Source: Qipengyuania sediminis (lineage in GTDB: Bacteria; Pseudomonadota; Alphaproteobacteria; Sphingomonadales; Sphingomonadaceae). Taken from it: a DNA stretch of 64,000 nucleotides. Location of the stretch: assembly GCF_004358425.1 (NCBI RefSeq), contig NZ_CP037948.1:992001-1056000 (forward strand), in the 5' to 3' direction. Every line of letters starts with the position of its first letter. The stretch's first letter is position 1. The notes below the pieces were generated by a model. That model was not told where the DNA came from, ran no database searches, and worked only from the letters and a program-made list of their open reading frames with translations. Shown here piece by piece: positions 8,093 through 17,026 of this stretch. Made by a program: the position numbers and the translations under genes.

Positions 8093-9496
8093 ATGCGCGA
8101 CGAACCGCAAGCCAGCACGCGCGCCGATACGCCCATCCTGGCATTGGCGGAGTGGCTGGGCGACCCCGTCGACCCCGCCCCCTTTCCCGAGACGCGCCTG
8201 CGCTTCCGCAACGACCGCTGGGCAGATGCCATGGGGATCGGTGATCTGGGCGATGCCGAGTGGCTAAGGCACTTCGGACGTTTCGAACCGCTGCCCGGCA
8301 ATCTGCCGAAGCCGCTCGCCTTGAGGTATCACGGCCATCAGTTCCGCGTGTACAATCCGGAACTCGGCGACGGACGCGGGTTCCTGTTCGCGCAGCTTCG
8401 CGCGAGTGACGGACGCCTGCTCGATCTCGGCACCAAGGGTTCGGGCCAAACGCCGTGGAGCCGCGCGGGAGATGGGCGGCTGACGCTGAAGGGCGCGGTC
8501 CGCGAGATCCTCGCGACCGAGATGCTCGAAGCCTTGGGCGTCGATACCAGTAAGACCTTCAGCGTCATCGAAACGGGGGAGGCGCTGATCCGCGGCGACG
8601 AACCTAGCCCGACCCGATCGGGGGTGCTGACCCGGCTCAGCCATGGGCATATCCGCATCGGCAGCTTTCAACGGCTCGCAGCGCAGGGTGAAAACGATCA
8701 CCTCGCGATGCTCGTCGACTATTGCCTGACGCAATTCCCCGGCAACCCGCCCCCCGAGGATGCACCGGCAAGGAATGAACCGGCCGTTCGCTTGCTGCAC
8801 CAGGTGGTAGAGCGCCTGGCCGACCTTGCCGCGAGCTGGATGGCCGCGGGCTTCGTCCATGGCGTCCTCAACACCGACAACATGAATATCAGCGGTGAAA
8901 GCTTTGATTACGGACCTTGGCGCTTCCTGCCGGTTTGGGACCCGGGTTTCACCGCCGCCTATTTCGATCATGGCGGGCTCTATGCCTTTGCCCGCCAACC
9001 CGAAGCGCTGCATTGGAACTGCAGCCAGCTGGCAGTCGCACTCAGGCCCCTGGCGGAGGCACCGCCGCTGATCGCCGCGCTCGAGCGTTTCGGACCACTT
9101 TATACCGCTGCGGTGGGGCGGCGCTGGTGCTGGCGGCTCGGCCTTGCCACCCGCGGGGCGGAGGCGGACGGCGCGGTGGTCGCCGCATGCGAACAGATGC
9201 TGACCGCGACGAAGGATCAGCCGGACGCGTTCTTTTTTGCGCACCGGGGCGGGCGCGGGGCCCATGGTGCGCTCGCCAAATCCTTGGCAGGCCATGAGGC
9301 GATCCCTCCCCACCACTCCTATTGGAACGATCCCGGACCGCAGACGATGCTGATCGAAGAGGTAGAAGCCATCTGGGCCGCGATCGCCGAGCATGACGAT
9401 TGGCATCCGCTCGAAGCGAAGATCGCCGCGCTCCGCCGCATGGGCGAAGCTCACGGCCCGCCCCCCACCCCGGCGGGTCACGCGCCGCGGGTTTGA
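8093..9496 (+). CDS. selO: Protein adenylyltransferase SelO (YdiU/UPF0061)
   Basis: The 467-residue pseudokinase-fold enzyme transfers AMP from ATP to Ser, Thr or Tyr of target proteins, with a role in redox stress shown for E. coli SelO. Visible family motifs are YHGHQF (79-84), GTKGSGQTPWSR (113-124), the catalytic-loop equivalent HGVLNTDNMNISG (256-268, with Asp262) and the metal-binding FDYGPW (Asp272). Bacterial SelO often lacks the terminal selenocysteine of eukaryotic forms; here the protein ends in an ordinary Pro/Arg-rich tail without Cys. The gene diverges from the hydrolase at 8015 with a 77-base intergenic region and is followed 59 bases later by astD. Confidence 0.93.
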   Translation: MRDEPQASTRADTPILALAEWLGDPVDPAPFPETRLRFRNDRWADAMGIGDLGDAEWLRHFGRFEPLPGNLPKPLALRYHGHQFRVYNPELGDGRGFLFAQLRASDGRLLDLGTKGSGQTPWSRAGDGRLTLKGAVREILATEMLEALGVDTSKTFSVIETGEALIRGDEPSPTRSGVLTRLSHGHIRIGSFQRLAAQGENDHLAMLVDYCLTQFPGNPPPEDAPARNEPAVRLLHQVVERLADLAASWMAAGFVHGVLNTDNMNISGESFDYGPWRFLPVWDPGFTAAYFDHGGLYAFARQPEALHWNCSQLAVALRPLAEAPPLIAALERFGPLYTAAVGRRWCWRLGLATRGAEADGAVVAACEQMLTATKDQPDAFFFAHRGGRGAHGALAKSLAGHEAIPPHHSYWNDPGPQTMLIEEVEAIWAAIAEHDDWHPLEAKIAALRRMGEAHGPPPTPAGHAPRV

Positions 9497-9555
9497 CGCC
9501 CCGAGCGTCAGCGGTCAGAGCGCACCGACATTCAACGCTTTCGGGACCGATACCT

Positions 9556-11013
9556 TTGGCCGACCACATCATTTCGCATGAACCGGCTACAGGTGCGGAG
9601 CTGTGGCGTGGAAGGATCGGCGATGTCGGCGAGGCGGTCGAGCGCGCCCGGGCCGCCGCCCCGGCCTGGGCGCGCGAACCGCACACGCGCAGGATCGAAC
9701 TCGTCCGCCGCTTCGCCAACCAGGTCCGGAAACAGGCCGAACCATTTGCCGAACTGATCGCGCGGGAAACGGGCAAACCCCTTTGGGAAGCACGCACCGA
9801 AGTCGATGCGGTAATCGCCAAGGTCGAGATATCGGTAAAGGCCTATTCCGAGCGGACGGGCGCGAAGAAACTCGATAGCGCGCTCCAGGGGCACGCCGGT
9901 CTGCGCCACAAGCCGCATGGCGTAATGGCCGTACTGGGTCCCTACAACTTTCCCGCGCACCTTCCGAACGGGCATATCGTGCCGGCGCTGATCGCCGGCA
10001 ATGCGGTCGTCTTCAAGCCAAGCGAAAAGACCCCCGCCGTCGGGCATTTCCTGGTCCAATGCTTTCATGCGGCCCGCATCCCGGCCGACGTGATTCAGTG
10101 CGTGACGGGCGGGCCGCGTGAAGGGAAGGCGCTGGTCGAGCATCCCGGCATCGACGGCGTGCTGTTCACCGGTTCCGCGCGCGCAGGGATCGCGATCAAC
10201 CGCCGCCTCGCAGACAATCCGGGCAAGATCGTCGCACTGGAGATGGGTGGCAACAATCCGCTGGTGGTGGCTGACACGCCGCTGGTGGACGATGCGGCGG
10301 CATTGATCGTGCAGTCCGCCTTCACCACGGCGGGCCAGCGCTGCACCGCTGCGCGGCGCCTGATCGTGGTCGATGCCATGTACGACCGGCTGATCCCGGC
10401 GCTTACGACCCTCACCAAGCGGCTTATCGTGGGCGAGCCCTTTGCCGATCCGCAGCCCTTCATGGGTCCGGTCATCGACAATGCGACTGCCGATCTGCTG
10501 ACCGAAAGTCACGAGGTGCTGGTCTCTCGCGGAGGCAAGCCGATCGTCCCGATCATACGGCTGCAGCCTGATCGCCCCTTCCTGTCCCCCGCCTTGCTCG
10601 ACACCACCGATCTTGCCGAGCGCCCCGATATCGAGCTCTTCGGCCCGCTGCTGCAGGTCATTCGCGTCGCCGATCTGGAGCAAGCGATCACTGTGGCAAA
10701 CGACACGCGTTACGGCTTGTCGGCAGCGCTTATCGGCGGGAGCCCCGAGGAATACGACCGCTTCTGGGCAGAGATCCGCGCCGGTATCATCAATTGGAAC
10801 CGGCCGACCACCGGGGCTTCCTCCGCCGCGCCTTTCGGCGGCATCGGCCTGTCGGGCAATCACCGCCCGGCGGCCTATTATGCCGCGGACTATTGTGCCT
10901 ATCCGGTCGCCTCCAACGCGGTCGAACAGCCGCGTAGCACGCTCGGGATCGGGCTATCGGATGCCGAAGTCGCGCCCCCCCCAGGATGGCGAAAGACGGT
11001 GCGCGACACATAG
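9556..11013 (+). CDS. astD: N-succinylglutamate 5-semialdehyde dehydrogenase
   Basis: The 485-residue NAD-dependent aldehyde dehydrogenase oxidises N-succinylglutamate semialdehyde in the arginine succinyltransferase pathway. The catalytic Cys263 lies in FTTAGQRCTAARR, the general base Glu229 in LEMGGNNP, and cofactor-binding segments are GPYNFPAHLPNGH (128-140) and FTGSARAG (204-211). The GNNPLVV and HKPHGVMAVLGPYNFP spellings fit AstD better than other ALDHs. No ATG is available; the TTG at 9556 starts the conserved N-terminus (ADHIISHEPATG) and is the best candidate. The other ast genes are not adjacent, although an AstE-like protein lies at 54993. A hairpin follows the stop. Confidence 0.88.
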   Translation: MADHIISHEPATGAELWRGRIGDVGEAVERARAAAPAWAREPHTRRIELVRRFANQVRKQAEPFAELIARETGKPLWEARTEVDAVIAKVEISVKAYSERTGAKKLDSALQGHAGLRHKPHGVMAVLGPYNFPAHLPNGHIVPALIAGNAVVFKPSEKTPAVGHFLVQCFHAARIPADVIQCVTGGPREGKALVEHPGIDGVLFTGSARAGIAINRRLADNPGKIVALEMGGNNPLVVADTPLVDDAAALIVQSAFTTAGQRCTAARRLIVVDAMYDRLIPALTTLTKRLIVGEPFADPQPFMGPVIDNATADLLTESHEVLVSRGGKPIVPIIRLQPDRPFLSPALLDTTDLAERPDIELFGPLLQVIRVADLEQAITVANDTRYGLSAALIGGSPEEYDRFWAEIRAGIINWNRPTTGASSAAPFGGIGLSGNHRPAAYYAADYCAYPVASNAVEQPRSTLGIGLSDAEVAPPPGWRKTVRDT

Positions 11014-11020
11014 CGAAAGA

Positions 11021-11056
11021 GCGCCGCCCCTACCCTTCAGCTGGTAGGGACGGCGC
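11021..11056. terminator. Hairpin between astD and the glycine-zipper gene
   Basis: Arms at 11021-11034 and 11043-11056 form a 14-bp GC-rich stem with one mismatch and an 8-base loop. It lies between convergent genes, eight bases after the astD stop. There is no clear T-tract on either strand, so intrinsic termination is plausible but weaker than elsewhere in the window. A second small hairpin (CGCGGCT/AGCCGCG, 11059-11079) follows. Confidence 0.5.
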
Positions 11057-11121
11057 CCCGCGGCTCGGTGGAAGCCGCGCTCCTGGCCGTGGGTGGGCAC
11101 GGCCGGAAGGTCGTCAAAGGG

Positions 11122-11577
11122 TCAATTGCAGCGCACCTTGGAATCGAGCGACTTGCCAAGCAGCGCCCCGCCCGCGGCGCCTAGAATAGCGCCAAGAGTC
11201 CGGTCGCCCCGCCGCCCAGAAAGTTCGCGGCCGAGCAGCGCCCCGGCGGCGCCGCCGATCAGCAGCCCGGTCGTGCCATCAGACTTGCGGCAATAGGTGC
11301 GGCCGTCTTCGCCGCGCCAAACGCGAGTGTCGCGATAGACCGGTTCGGCATAGCCGTACTGGCGACTGGCGTAGCGCGCCCGGCGGCGTTCTTCGCGCTC
11401 ATAGCGCTTCCAACCCTTTCGATCTTTGTAATCGTCGTCATCATCGCCATAGCCATAGGAGGCCTGGGTGTAGGCCGATGCGGCATGTTGCCCAGAATAG
11501 GCGGCGGCAGGCGCCGCGATGGTGAGCCCGCCTGCGGCAAGCGCCAGGGTCAGATTGCGGAGGTAATGTGCAGCCAT
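11122..11577 (-). CDS. Secreted glycine-zipper (2TM) protein
   Basis: The 151-residue protein has a signal peptide (LTLALAAGGLTIAAPAAA). An acidic then very basic segment follows (GDDDDDYKDRKGWKRYEREE, about 44-63; then ERRRARYASRQYG). The end is a glycine-zipper hairpin with alternating small residues (GLLIGGAAGALLG and GAILGAAGGALLG). Glycine-zipper 2TM proteins sit in the cell envelope and often relate to SlyB-like or surface-stress proteins. The ATG at 11577 has a good ribosome site (AGGACGA) seven bases upstream. It ends at CN, so one Cys lies in the last residues and a second in TYCRKSDG. The function is unknown. Confidence 0.8.
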   Translation of the reverse strand: MAAHYLRNLTLALAAGGLTIAAPAAAYSGQHAASAYTQASYGYGDDDDDYKDRKGWKRYEREERRRARYASRQYGYAEPVYRDTRVWRGEDGRTYCRKSDGTTGLLIGGAAGALLGRELSGRRGDRTLGAILGAAGGALLGKSLDSKVRCN

Positions 11578-11757
11578 TGTCTTCGTCCTTTGCGCGAAAG
11601 CGGTAGAGGCAAGACCCACCGCCCTCGTCTCATGTTCAGTAATAGCCTGAGTTTGCTGAACGGACTGCAACGCGCTCGTCAGAAAATCAAATAATCTGGC
11701 CCGCCCAAAATATTTGGCTGGCTTGCTCTCGTGGCACGCTCCACCTAGCCGCCCGCG

Positions 11758-12651
11758 ATGCCTGCCGAAGACCCCGCCCCGCGCAAGAGCGGGCTGCTGC
11801 CGGCCCTCGGGGCCTATCTCATCTGGGGCTTCCTGCCGCTTTATCTGCTGCTCGTGAAAAGCGTGCCAGCGTTCGAATTCGTCGCCTGGCGCGTGATCTG
11901 GACCCTGCCCATCTGCCTCGTCATCGTCGCCATCCGCCGTCAGGGGGCGGAGTTGCGAAAGGCTATGGCAGACCGCAAGGCGCTCGCCCTGCTCGCCCTC
12001 AGCAGCATGCTGATTGCGATCAATTGGCTGGTCTATGTCTGGGCGATCCAGAGCGGCGAGGTCTATGCCGCCAGTCTCGGCTATTACATCAATCCGCTGA
12101 TCAATGTGCTGCTCGGAACCGTCTTCCTCGGCGAGCGGCTGAGCCGGTTGCAATGGCTTGCGGTGGCGATCGCCGCGCTCGGAGTTGCTCTCCTCGCCGC
12201 GGGCGCGCTGACTGCTCTCGGCATCAGCCTGACACTGGCGCTGAGCTTCGGGACCTATGGCCTGGTGCGCAAACAGGTCGCGGTGGGATCGCTGCCCGGG
12301 CTCACGATCGAATCGGCGATCCTGCTGTTTCCCTCCGCGGCGCTCGCGGCGTGGTACGCGGTCACCTACGGTTCGTCGTTCTTCGTCTCGCCCGCACTCA
12401 GCGCGGCGATCGTGCTGGGGGGCCTCGTCACTGCAATCCCGCTGCTGATGTTCGCGATCGCGGCGCGGCGTATGCCCTATTCGACCCTTGGCTTCTTTCA
12501 GTTCCTCGCGCCAAGCATCGTCTTCGTGCTCGGGCTGACCGTCTTCGCGCAGCCGCTCGCGCCGGTGAAGGCGGCGAGCTTCGCCTGTATCTGGGTCGCG
12601 GCGGGGGTCTTCGTGTGGGACCTTATTCGCCGCTCGCGACGCGCCAGCTGA
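11758..12651 (+). CDS. rarD: RarD-type EamA permease
   Basis: The 297-residue inner-membrane protein has about ten hydrophobic spans and the RarD-specific pattern [14 protein letters not shown] near residue 18, [33 protein letters not shown] and [13 protein letters not shown]. It belongs to the drug/metabolite transporter superfamily; the name comes from a chloramphenicol-sensitivity phenotype, and the natural substrate is unsettled. A 180-base divergent gap separates it from the glycine-zipper gene. The last 29 bases overlap the end of the convergent pyrC, the longest convergent overlap in the window. Confidence 0.9.
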   Translation: MPAEDPAPRKSGLLPALGAYLIWGFLPLYLLLVKSVPAFEFVAWRVIWTLPICLVIVAIRRQGAELRKAMADRKALALLALSSMLIAINWLVYVWAIQSGEVYAASLGYYINPLINVLLGTVFLGERLSRLQWLAVAIAALGVALLAAGALTALGISLTLALSFGTYGLVRKQVAVGSLPGLTIESAILLFPSAALAAWYAVTYGSSFFVSPALSAAIVLGGLVTAIPLLMFAIAARRMPYSTLGFFQFLAPSIVFVLGLTVFAQPLAPVKAASFACIWVAAGVFVWDLIRRSRRAS

Positions 12652-13672
12652 GAGTGTCGCCGGCATGGAACGGCACGATCGCGGCCTCCCCGCCCACGAC
12701 CTCGTCGGGCACGGCGATTGGGCGGCGTTCGAGCGTGATTGTCCCCGCATTCAGAGGCATTCGATAGAAATTAGCGCCGTGCTCGCTGGCGAAACCTTCG
12801 AAACGATCGAGCGCGCCTTCCGCCTCGAACACCGCGACATAGCTTTCGAGAGCGAAGGGGGCGTTGAAGATCCCCGCACAGCCGCAAGCGGTCTCCTTCG
12901 TATGCCGATGGTGCGGGGCGCTGTCGGTACCGAGAAAGAATTTGTGGCTGCCCGACGTCGCGGCGCGGCGCAACGCCAGCCGATGCCTCTCGCGCTTCGC
13001 GACGGGCAGGCAATAGAGATGCGGCCTGATCCCGCCTACCAGCATGTCGTTGCGATTGATGCGGAGATGCTGGGGCGTAATCGTTGCCGCAACATTTTCG
13101 CCCGCGCTTTCGACGAATTGAACCGCATCCGCCGTCGTCGCGTGTTCGAAGATCACGCGCAGCTCCGGCAGACGGTGTAGGAGGGGCGCGAGAATGCACT
13201 CGATGAACACCGCTTCGCGGTCGAAGATGTCGACTTCGGGATCGGTCACCTCACCGTGGACACAAAGCGGCATGCCGATTGCCGCCATGCGTTCGAGCAC
13301 CGGCATGATCGCTTCGATCCGCGTCACCCCGCTCGCCGAATTGGTGGTGGCGCCCGCCGGATAGAGCTTGGCAGCGGTCAAAACTCCGTCCCCGAAGCCG
13401 GCGGCGATGTCCGCGGGGTCGCTGTTGTCGGTGAGATAGCAGGTCATCAGCGGAGTGAAATCCGCGCCCTCCGGGACGCAGGCCATGATCCGGGCGCGAT
13501 AGGCGGCGGCCAGGGCGCTCGTGGTCACCGGCGGCGCCAGGTTCGGCATCACGATCGCGCGGGCGAATTGCCGCACGGTCCACGGCACGACCGCGCGCAT
13601 CGTCTCGCCGTCGCGGAAATGCAGATGCAGATCGTCGGGGCGGCGAATGGTCAGCGTGAGCGGCGCGGTCAT
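12623..13672 (-). CDS. pyrC: Dihydroorotase, class II
   Basis: The 349-residue zinc amidohydrolase closes carbamoyl-aspartate to dihydroorotate in pyrimidine synthesis. All metal ligands of the E. coli-type enzyme are present at the same numbers: His16 and His18 (HLHFRD), the carbamylated Lys102 ([11 protein letters not shown]), His139 (CVHGE), His177 (FEHATT) and Asp250 (LGTDSAPH). Length and spacing match class II (PyrC, not PyrX). Its start faces ygfZ with 39 bases between, so both promoters are compressed into a very small space. pyrE of the same pathway lies at 27598. Confidence 0.96.
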   Translation of the reverse strand: MTAPLTLTIRRPDDLHLHFRDGETMRAVVPWTVRQFARAIVMPNLAPPVTTSALAAAYRARIMACVPEGADFTPLMTCYLTDNSDPADIAAGFGDGVLTAAKLYPAGATTNSASGVTRIEAIMPVLERMAAIGMPLCVHGEVTDPEVDIFDREAVFIECILAPLLHRLPELRVIFEHATTADAVQFVESAGENVAATITPQHLRINRNDMLVGGIRPHLYCLPVAKRERHRLALRRAATSGSHKFFLGTDSAPHHRHTKETACGCAGIFNAPFALESYVAVFEAEGALDRFEGFASEHGANFYRMPLNAGTITLERRPIAVPDEVVGGEAAIVPFHAGDTLSWRVASGE

Positions 13673-13711
13673 GGGCTTTGCCTATGCCGCCCGCCCCCCT
13701 ATCTGTCACCC

Positions 13712-14434
13712 ATGCTCCCAGCCCATCTCGCCGCGCGGGCGGTGGTCCGCCTGTCGCCGTTGGAGGAGAACGAGGACGTCGCCGGTTTCCTGCAGGGCCT
13801 CGTCACAAATGATGTGACCGGCCCCCTCCCCATCTATGCCGGACTGCTGAGCGCGCAGGGCAAGACCCTGTTCGACTTGCTCGTATGGAGCGAGGGACGT
13901 GATCTGCTGCTCGACTGCGAAGCCTCTATCGCGGAGGAACTCGTGCGCAGGCTATCCCTCTACCGGTTGCGGCGTAAGATCGGGATCGGCGTGGATACCG
14001 GGTTGGCGGTCTATTGGTCGCCGAAAGAAGCGGCCGGCGCCGCCGCCGATCCGCGGCTCGCGGCATTGGGTTGGCGCTGGCTGGGCCCTGTCGCTTCCGC
14101 GCCGCCGCCAGCCGATGAGGCCTGGCTTGCCCACCGACTGGCGCAAGGCGTCGCCGAAGGACGGTCGGAGCTCGGCGAGGTGCTGTGGCTTGAAACCAAT
14201 GCGGCCGAACTGAACGGGGTGTGCTTCGCCAAGGGCTGCTATGTCGGGCAGGAAAACACCGCGCGGATGAACTGGCGTCAGAAGGTGAATCGCCGCCTGG
14301 TGGTCGTCCCGCTCGCCGCCTCCGACCCCAAGCGACAGAAGGTGGCATATGCGGAGCTTGGCTTCGCGGTCGATCACCTGCGCACCGAGGATATCGCACC
14401 CGAATGGCGACGTGACTGGATGAACCTCGTCTAG
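13712..14434 (+). CDS. ygfZ: Folate-binding YgfZ/IBA57-type Fe-S protein
   Basis: The 240-residue protein belongs to the GcvT-like YgfZ family, which uses tetrahydrofolate and supports repair or maturation of [4Fe-4S] enzymes such as MiaB. The family signature KGCYVGQE is complete at residues 174-181, with Cys176. The N-terminal part VTNDVTGPL and the AQGKTLFDLLVW region match the folate-binding fold. The frame is open upstream, but the extension is antisense to pyrC and the ATG at 13712 gives the normal N-terminus. The stop overlaps the convergent TetR-type gene in CTAG. Confidence 0.88.
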   Translation: MLPAHLAARAVVRLSPLEENEDVAGFLQGLVTNDVTGPLPIYAGLLSAQGKTLFDLLVWSEGRDLLLDCEASIAEELVRRLSLYRLRRKIGIGVDTGLAVYWSPKEAAGAAADPRLAALGWRWLGPVASAPPPADEAWLAHRLAQGVAEGRSELGEVLWLETNAAELNGVCFAKGCYVGQENTARMNWRQKVNRRLVVVPLAASDPKRQKVAYAELGFAVDHLRTEDIAPEWRRDWMNLV

Positions 14435-15018
14435 ACGCCGGCGAGCGCGCGCTCGAGCATAGCCTGCGCCTTATCGCGCGCGACCGTGTCGCTGAGGCCG
14501 AGCGAGCGCGCGAGCGCCTTGCCGATCAGCGCGTCCCCCATCGCCATTAGGACCAGCGCGAGCGTGTTTTCATGCACGGCCTTGCCGCCCAGGTGACCGG
14601 CTTCTTCCGCGGCGATCTCATCAACGAGACTGTGGATGGTTTCGACGATGGGGGTCAGCGCATCCTCGTTGCCCGTGAGGATCATCCAGCTCGCGAGCGC
14701 GCCCGCCCCTTCCTTGTCGAAGGCATCGAAGGCGAGATCGACGACTTCCCGGGGGGAGCCCAGCCCGGCCCGGCTGGCGCGCACCGCTTCGGCGATTGTG
14801 GCGCAGACGGTCTGCGCGAGGTGCACGGCGAGATCGCGCTGCAGCCCGGCGGCGGAGCCGAAATGGTGTAGCAGATTGGCATGGGTACGCCCGATCCGCG
14901 CCGCCACCGCTTTCAGCGTCACGGCCTGAGGCCCCGCTTCGATGAGCAGCAAACGAGCGGCCTCGAGCGCGACGAGGCGCGATTCTCCGGGCGGCAGGCG
15001 GCGGCGTGATCCCGTCAT
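14431..15018 (-). CDS. TetR/AcrR-family transcriptional regulator
   Basis: The 195-residue protein has an N-terminal helix-turn-helix (about residues 30-55; LKAVAARIGRTHANLLHHFG) of the TetR type and a helical C-terminal ligand-binding and dimerisation domain. It is transcribed away from the metal-dependent hydrolase at 15122, and the 103 bases between contain the perfect inverted repeat TGACAT-N2-ATGTCA. Divergent arrangement plus operator strongly suggests it represses the hydrolase and perhaps itself. The inducer is unknown. ATG 15018 is used; an earlier in-frame Met (about 15030) is possible. Confidence 0.85.
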   Translation of the reverse strand: MTGSRRRLPPGESRLVALEAARLLLIEAGPQAVTLKAVAARIGRTHANLLHHFGSAAGLQRDLAVHLAQTVCATIAEAVRASRAGLGSPREVVDLAFDAFDKEGAGALASWMILTGNEDALTPIVETIHSLVDEIAAEEAGHLGGKAVHENTLALVLMAMGDALIGKALARSLGLSDTVARDKAQAMLERALAGV

Positions 15019-15073
15019 GGCGCCGTTTAGGCCTGAGCTACCGGGGTTGGCAAATCGGAGTAACGCTTCCTTA

Positions 15074-15102
15074 TTGACATTGATGTCAGTAGATCGCAAT
15101 TC
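15074..15102 (+). promoter_or_regulatory. Operator TGACAT-N2-ATGTCA over a -35 element
   Basis: A perfect 6-bp inverted repeat (15075-15080 and 15083-15088) separated by two bases overlaps TTGACA at 15074-15079, a consensus -35 box. The -10 at the right distance (CAATTC, 15097-15102) is weak. The site is upstream of the hydrolase gene and between divergent genes, as expected for a TetR operator. A strong ribosome site AGGAG (15111-15115) precedes the ATG at 15122. Confidence 0.55.
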
Positions 15103-15121
15103 CCGGTTCAAGGAGTATGCC

Positions 15122-15997
15122 ATGAACGCCCCCGCCCGTTTTACCCGACAGAGCACGCGCGCCGCGCCGACGCCGGATGATCTCACCATCACCATCCGCG
15201 ACGAGCGCTTCAACCGCGGCAGCTCCGCGAGACGCTGGTGGGCGGGCGAGCCCTTCGGCACCGCCTGGCACAACGCGCTTTCCGCTACCTTTCCGCGCGG
15301 CGAGGCTTTCTTCATCGAATCAGTGAAGGCACACCGCGACGGCGCCGACCCGCGGCTCGAGGCGGAGATCCGCGCTTTTGTGCGGCAGGAGATCAACCAC
15401 ACCCGCGAACACGTCGCCTTCAACCGTCTCGCCCAAGCGCATGGTTATCACATCGAAGCGATCGACCGGCGGGTGGAGGAAATGCTGGCGCTGACCAAGG
15501 GGCGGCCGGTCATCCTCAATCTCGCCGCAACCATGGCATTAGAGCACTATACCGCGATGATGGCGGCCGAATTCCTTGGCAATCCCGAGCATTTCACCCA
15601 GGCCGACCCGGATGTCCGGCGCATGTGGGAATGGCATGCGGTCGAAGAGATCGAGCACAAAGGGGTCGCTTTCGACACCTGGAACCACGCCACCCGCGGT
15701 TGGAGCGGCTGGAAACGATGGAAGGTGCGCAGCCTGATGATGCTGGTCGTCACGGCGCGCTTCTTCGCCAATCGCTGGCGCGACACCATCGAGCTGCTCG
15801 CGCAGGACGGCATCACCGGCTGGCGCGCGCGCTGGGGCCTCTTTGCCTACCTCGCTTGGAAGCCGGGAATCGTGCGGCGGATCATCCCTGCCTGGATCGC
15901 CTACTTCAAGCCCGGCTTTCACCCATGGGACCACGATGACCGCGCCTTGATCGGCAAATACGAAGGCGAGTTTTCGGACGCGTTGCTGAAGGCTTGA
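15122..15997 (+). CDS. Metal-dependent hydrolase of the PF10118 family
   Basis: The 291-residue protein shows His/Glu motifs typical of the family: RQEINHTREHVAFNRL, ALEHYTAMMAAEF and MWEWHAVEEIEHKGVAFD, which look like a helical di-iron or ferritin-like metal site. The C-terminal half has hydrophobic segments near WKVRSLMMLVVTARFF. The substrate is unknown. The start was chosen for its AGGAG ribosome site six bases upstream; an earlier ATG at 15083 lies inside the operator. It is probably regulated by the divergent TetR protein. It converges on the GNAT gene with ten bases between. Confidence 0.8.
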   Translation: MNAPARFTRQSTRAAPTPDDLTITIRDERFNRGSSARRWWAGEPFGTAWHNALSATFPRGEAFFIESVKAHRDGADPRLEAEIRAFVRQEINHTREHVAFNRLAQAHGYHIEAIDRRVEEMLALTKGRPVILNLAATMALEHYTAMMAAEFLGNPEHFTQADPDVRRMWEWHAVEEIEHKGVAFDTWNHATRGWSGWKRWKVRSLMMLVVTARFFANRWRDTIELLAQDGITGWRARWGLFAYLAWKPGIVRRIIPAWIAYFKPGFHPWDHDDRALIGKYEGEFSDALLKA

Positions 15998-16007
15998 TTG
16001 GCGCTGA

Positions 16008-16541
16008 TCACGCCGCAAGCGGCGGTAGGCATTCAGCGTCTGCAAGTTCGAGAGCATACTCGACCGAGGGCACGCTTTCACCCCGCGCCAAGCTGTAGCG
16101 GCTGCCGATTTGGCCGGTGGGGCGGAAGCCCGCCTTGCGAAGCACCATGGCTGAGCGGGGATTGTCGGCGAAGTGACCGGCGACCAGCCGCCGATGCCCG
16201 AGCAGCTTGGCAACTTCGACCACGCCCCGCGCCGCTTCGGCAGCATAGCCCCGGCCCCACGCGCCTCGGGCCAGCCAATAACCGAGTTCGGGCTCACCCT
16301 CATGCTCACCCAGGCCAGCGGAACCGATCACGCGCCCGCTCGCCGATTCGACGACGAGGAAATGTGGCAGGCGCGCGTCCTGGGAGCGGGCGACGAAGGA
16401 GCGCGCAGCAGCCTCATCGTAAGGCCAGGGCACGCGGGCTAGATTGCGCACGATCTCCTCGTCCGCAATCGCATCCAGGACGGCACGCCAATCCTCGGGC
16501 CAGGGGGGCCTCAACAGCAAGCGCTCCGTACGATGGAACAT
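16008..16541 (-). CDS. GNAT N-acetyltransferase, RimJ/RimL type
   Basis: The 177-residue acetyl-CoA-dependent transferase starts with the RimJ/RimL pattern TERLLLRPPWPEDW. The acetyl-CoA pyrophosphate loop is visible as ARGAWGRGYAAEAARG (about residues 91-106), and the strand ESASGRVIGSAGL is also present. The family acetylates protein N-termini, amino groups of metabolites or antibiotics; the acceptor cannot be named. It is preceded upstream, on the same strand, by the rpmA terminator, so it probably has its own promoter in the 200-base gap. Confidence 0.85.
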   Translation of the reverse strand: MFHRTERLLLRPPWPEDWRAVLDAIADEEIVRNLARVPWPYDEAAARSFVARSQDARLPHFLVVESASGRVIGSAGLGEHEGEPELGYWLARGAWGRGYAAEAARGVVEVAKLLGHRRLVAGHFADNPRSAMVLRKAGFRPTGQIGSRYSLARGESVPSVEYALELADAECLPPLAA

Positions 16542-16639
16542 GGCACATCTCCTTCCTTCGCCGCGCCCGAGCTATGCTCGCAGCGTGACAGCGTGATTGC
16601 GGGGGCGTGAAGCCAGCCGGATGGAGAGGGAGAAACGGC

Positions 16640-16673
16640 AAGAGGGAGACAGGACGGGTCCCATCTCCCTCTT
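16640..16673 (-). terminator. Terminator after rplU-rpmA
   Basis: A perfect 10-bp inverted repeat (AAGAGGGAGA at 16640-16649, TCTCCCTCTT at 16664-16673) with a 14-base loop lies 70 bases past the rpmA stop. The minus strand continues into a weak T-rich run. It separates the ribosomal operon from the GNAT gene. Confidence 0.55.
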
Positions 16674-16742
16674 CGGTTGCCAGGCATCGAAGCCAAGCTG
16701 GGACCGTCCTGCTTGGACGATCCCCTTATCGGATGCGTCCGG

Positions 16743-17012
16743 TTATTCGGCGGCTTCGGCCATAAGGTCGACCGAGACGAACTTTCGCCCCAGCTTGCCC
16801 TTATGAAAGCGGACGACGCCGTCGGTCAGCGCGAACAGCGTATGGTCCTTGCCCATGCCGACATTGCTGCCCGGGTAGAACTTGGTGCCGCGCTGGCGCA
16901 CGATAATGTTGCCGGCGACCACATCCTGGCTGCCGAACTTCTTCACGCCGAGGCGGCGGCCGGCCGAATCGCGACCGTTGCGCGAGGAGCCGCCTGCTTT
17001 CTTATGTGCCAT
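16743..17012 (-). CDS. rpmA: 50S ribosomal protein L27
   Basis: The 89-residue basic protein starts [16 protein letters not shown] and contains [27 protein letters not shown] L27 sequence followed by [18 protein letters not shown]27 reaches the peptidyl-transferase centre with its N-terminal tail. There is no Firmicutes-like N-terminal propeptide. It follows rplU by 14 bases, the near-universal L21-L27 pair, and is transcribed from the promoter at 17684-17712. Confidence 0.98.
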   Translation of the reverse strand: MAHKKAGGSSRNGRDSAGRRLGVKKFGSQDVVAGNIIVRQRGTKFYPGSNVGMGKDHTLFALTDGVVRFHKGKLGRKFVSVDLMAEAAE

Positions 17013-17026
17013 GGTCCCAGCGCTCC

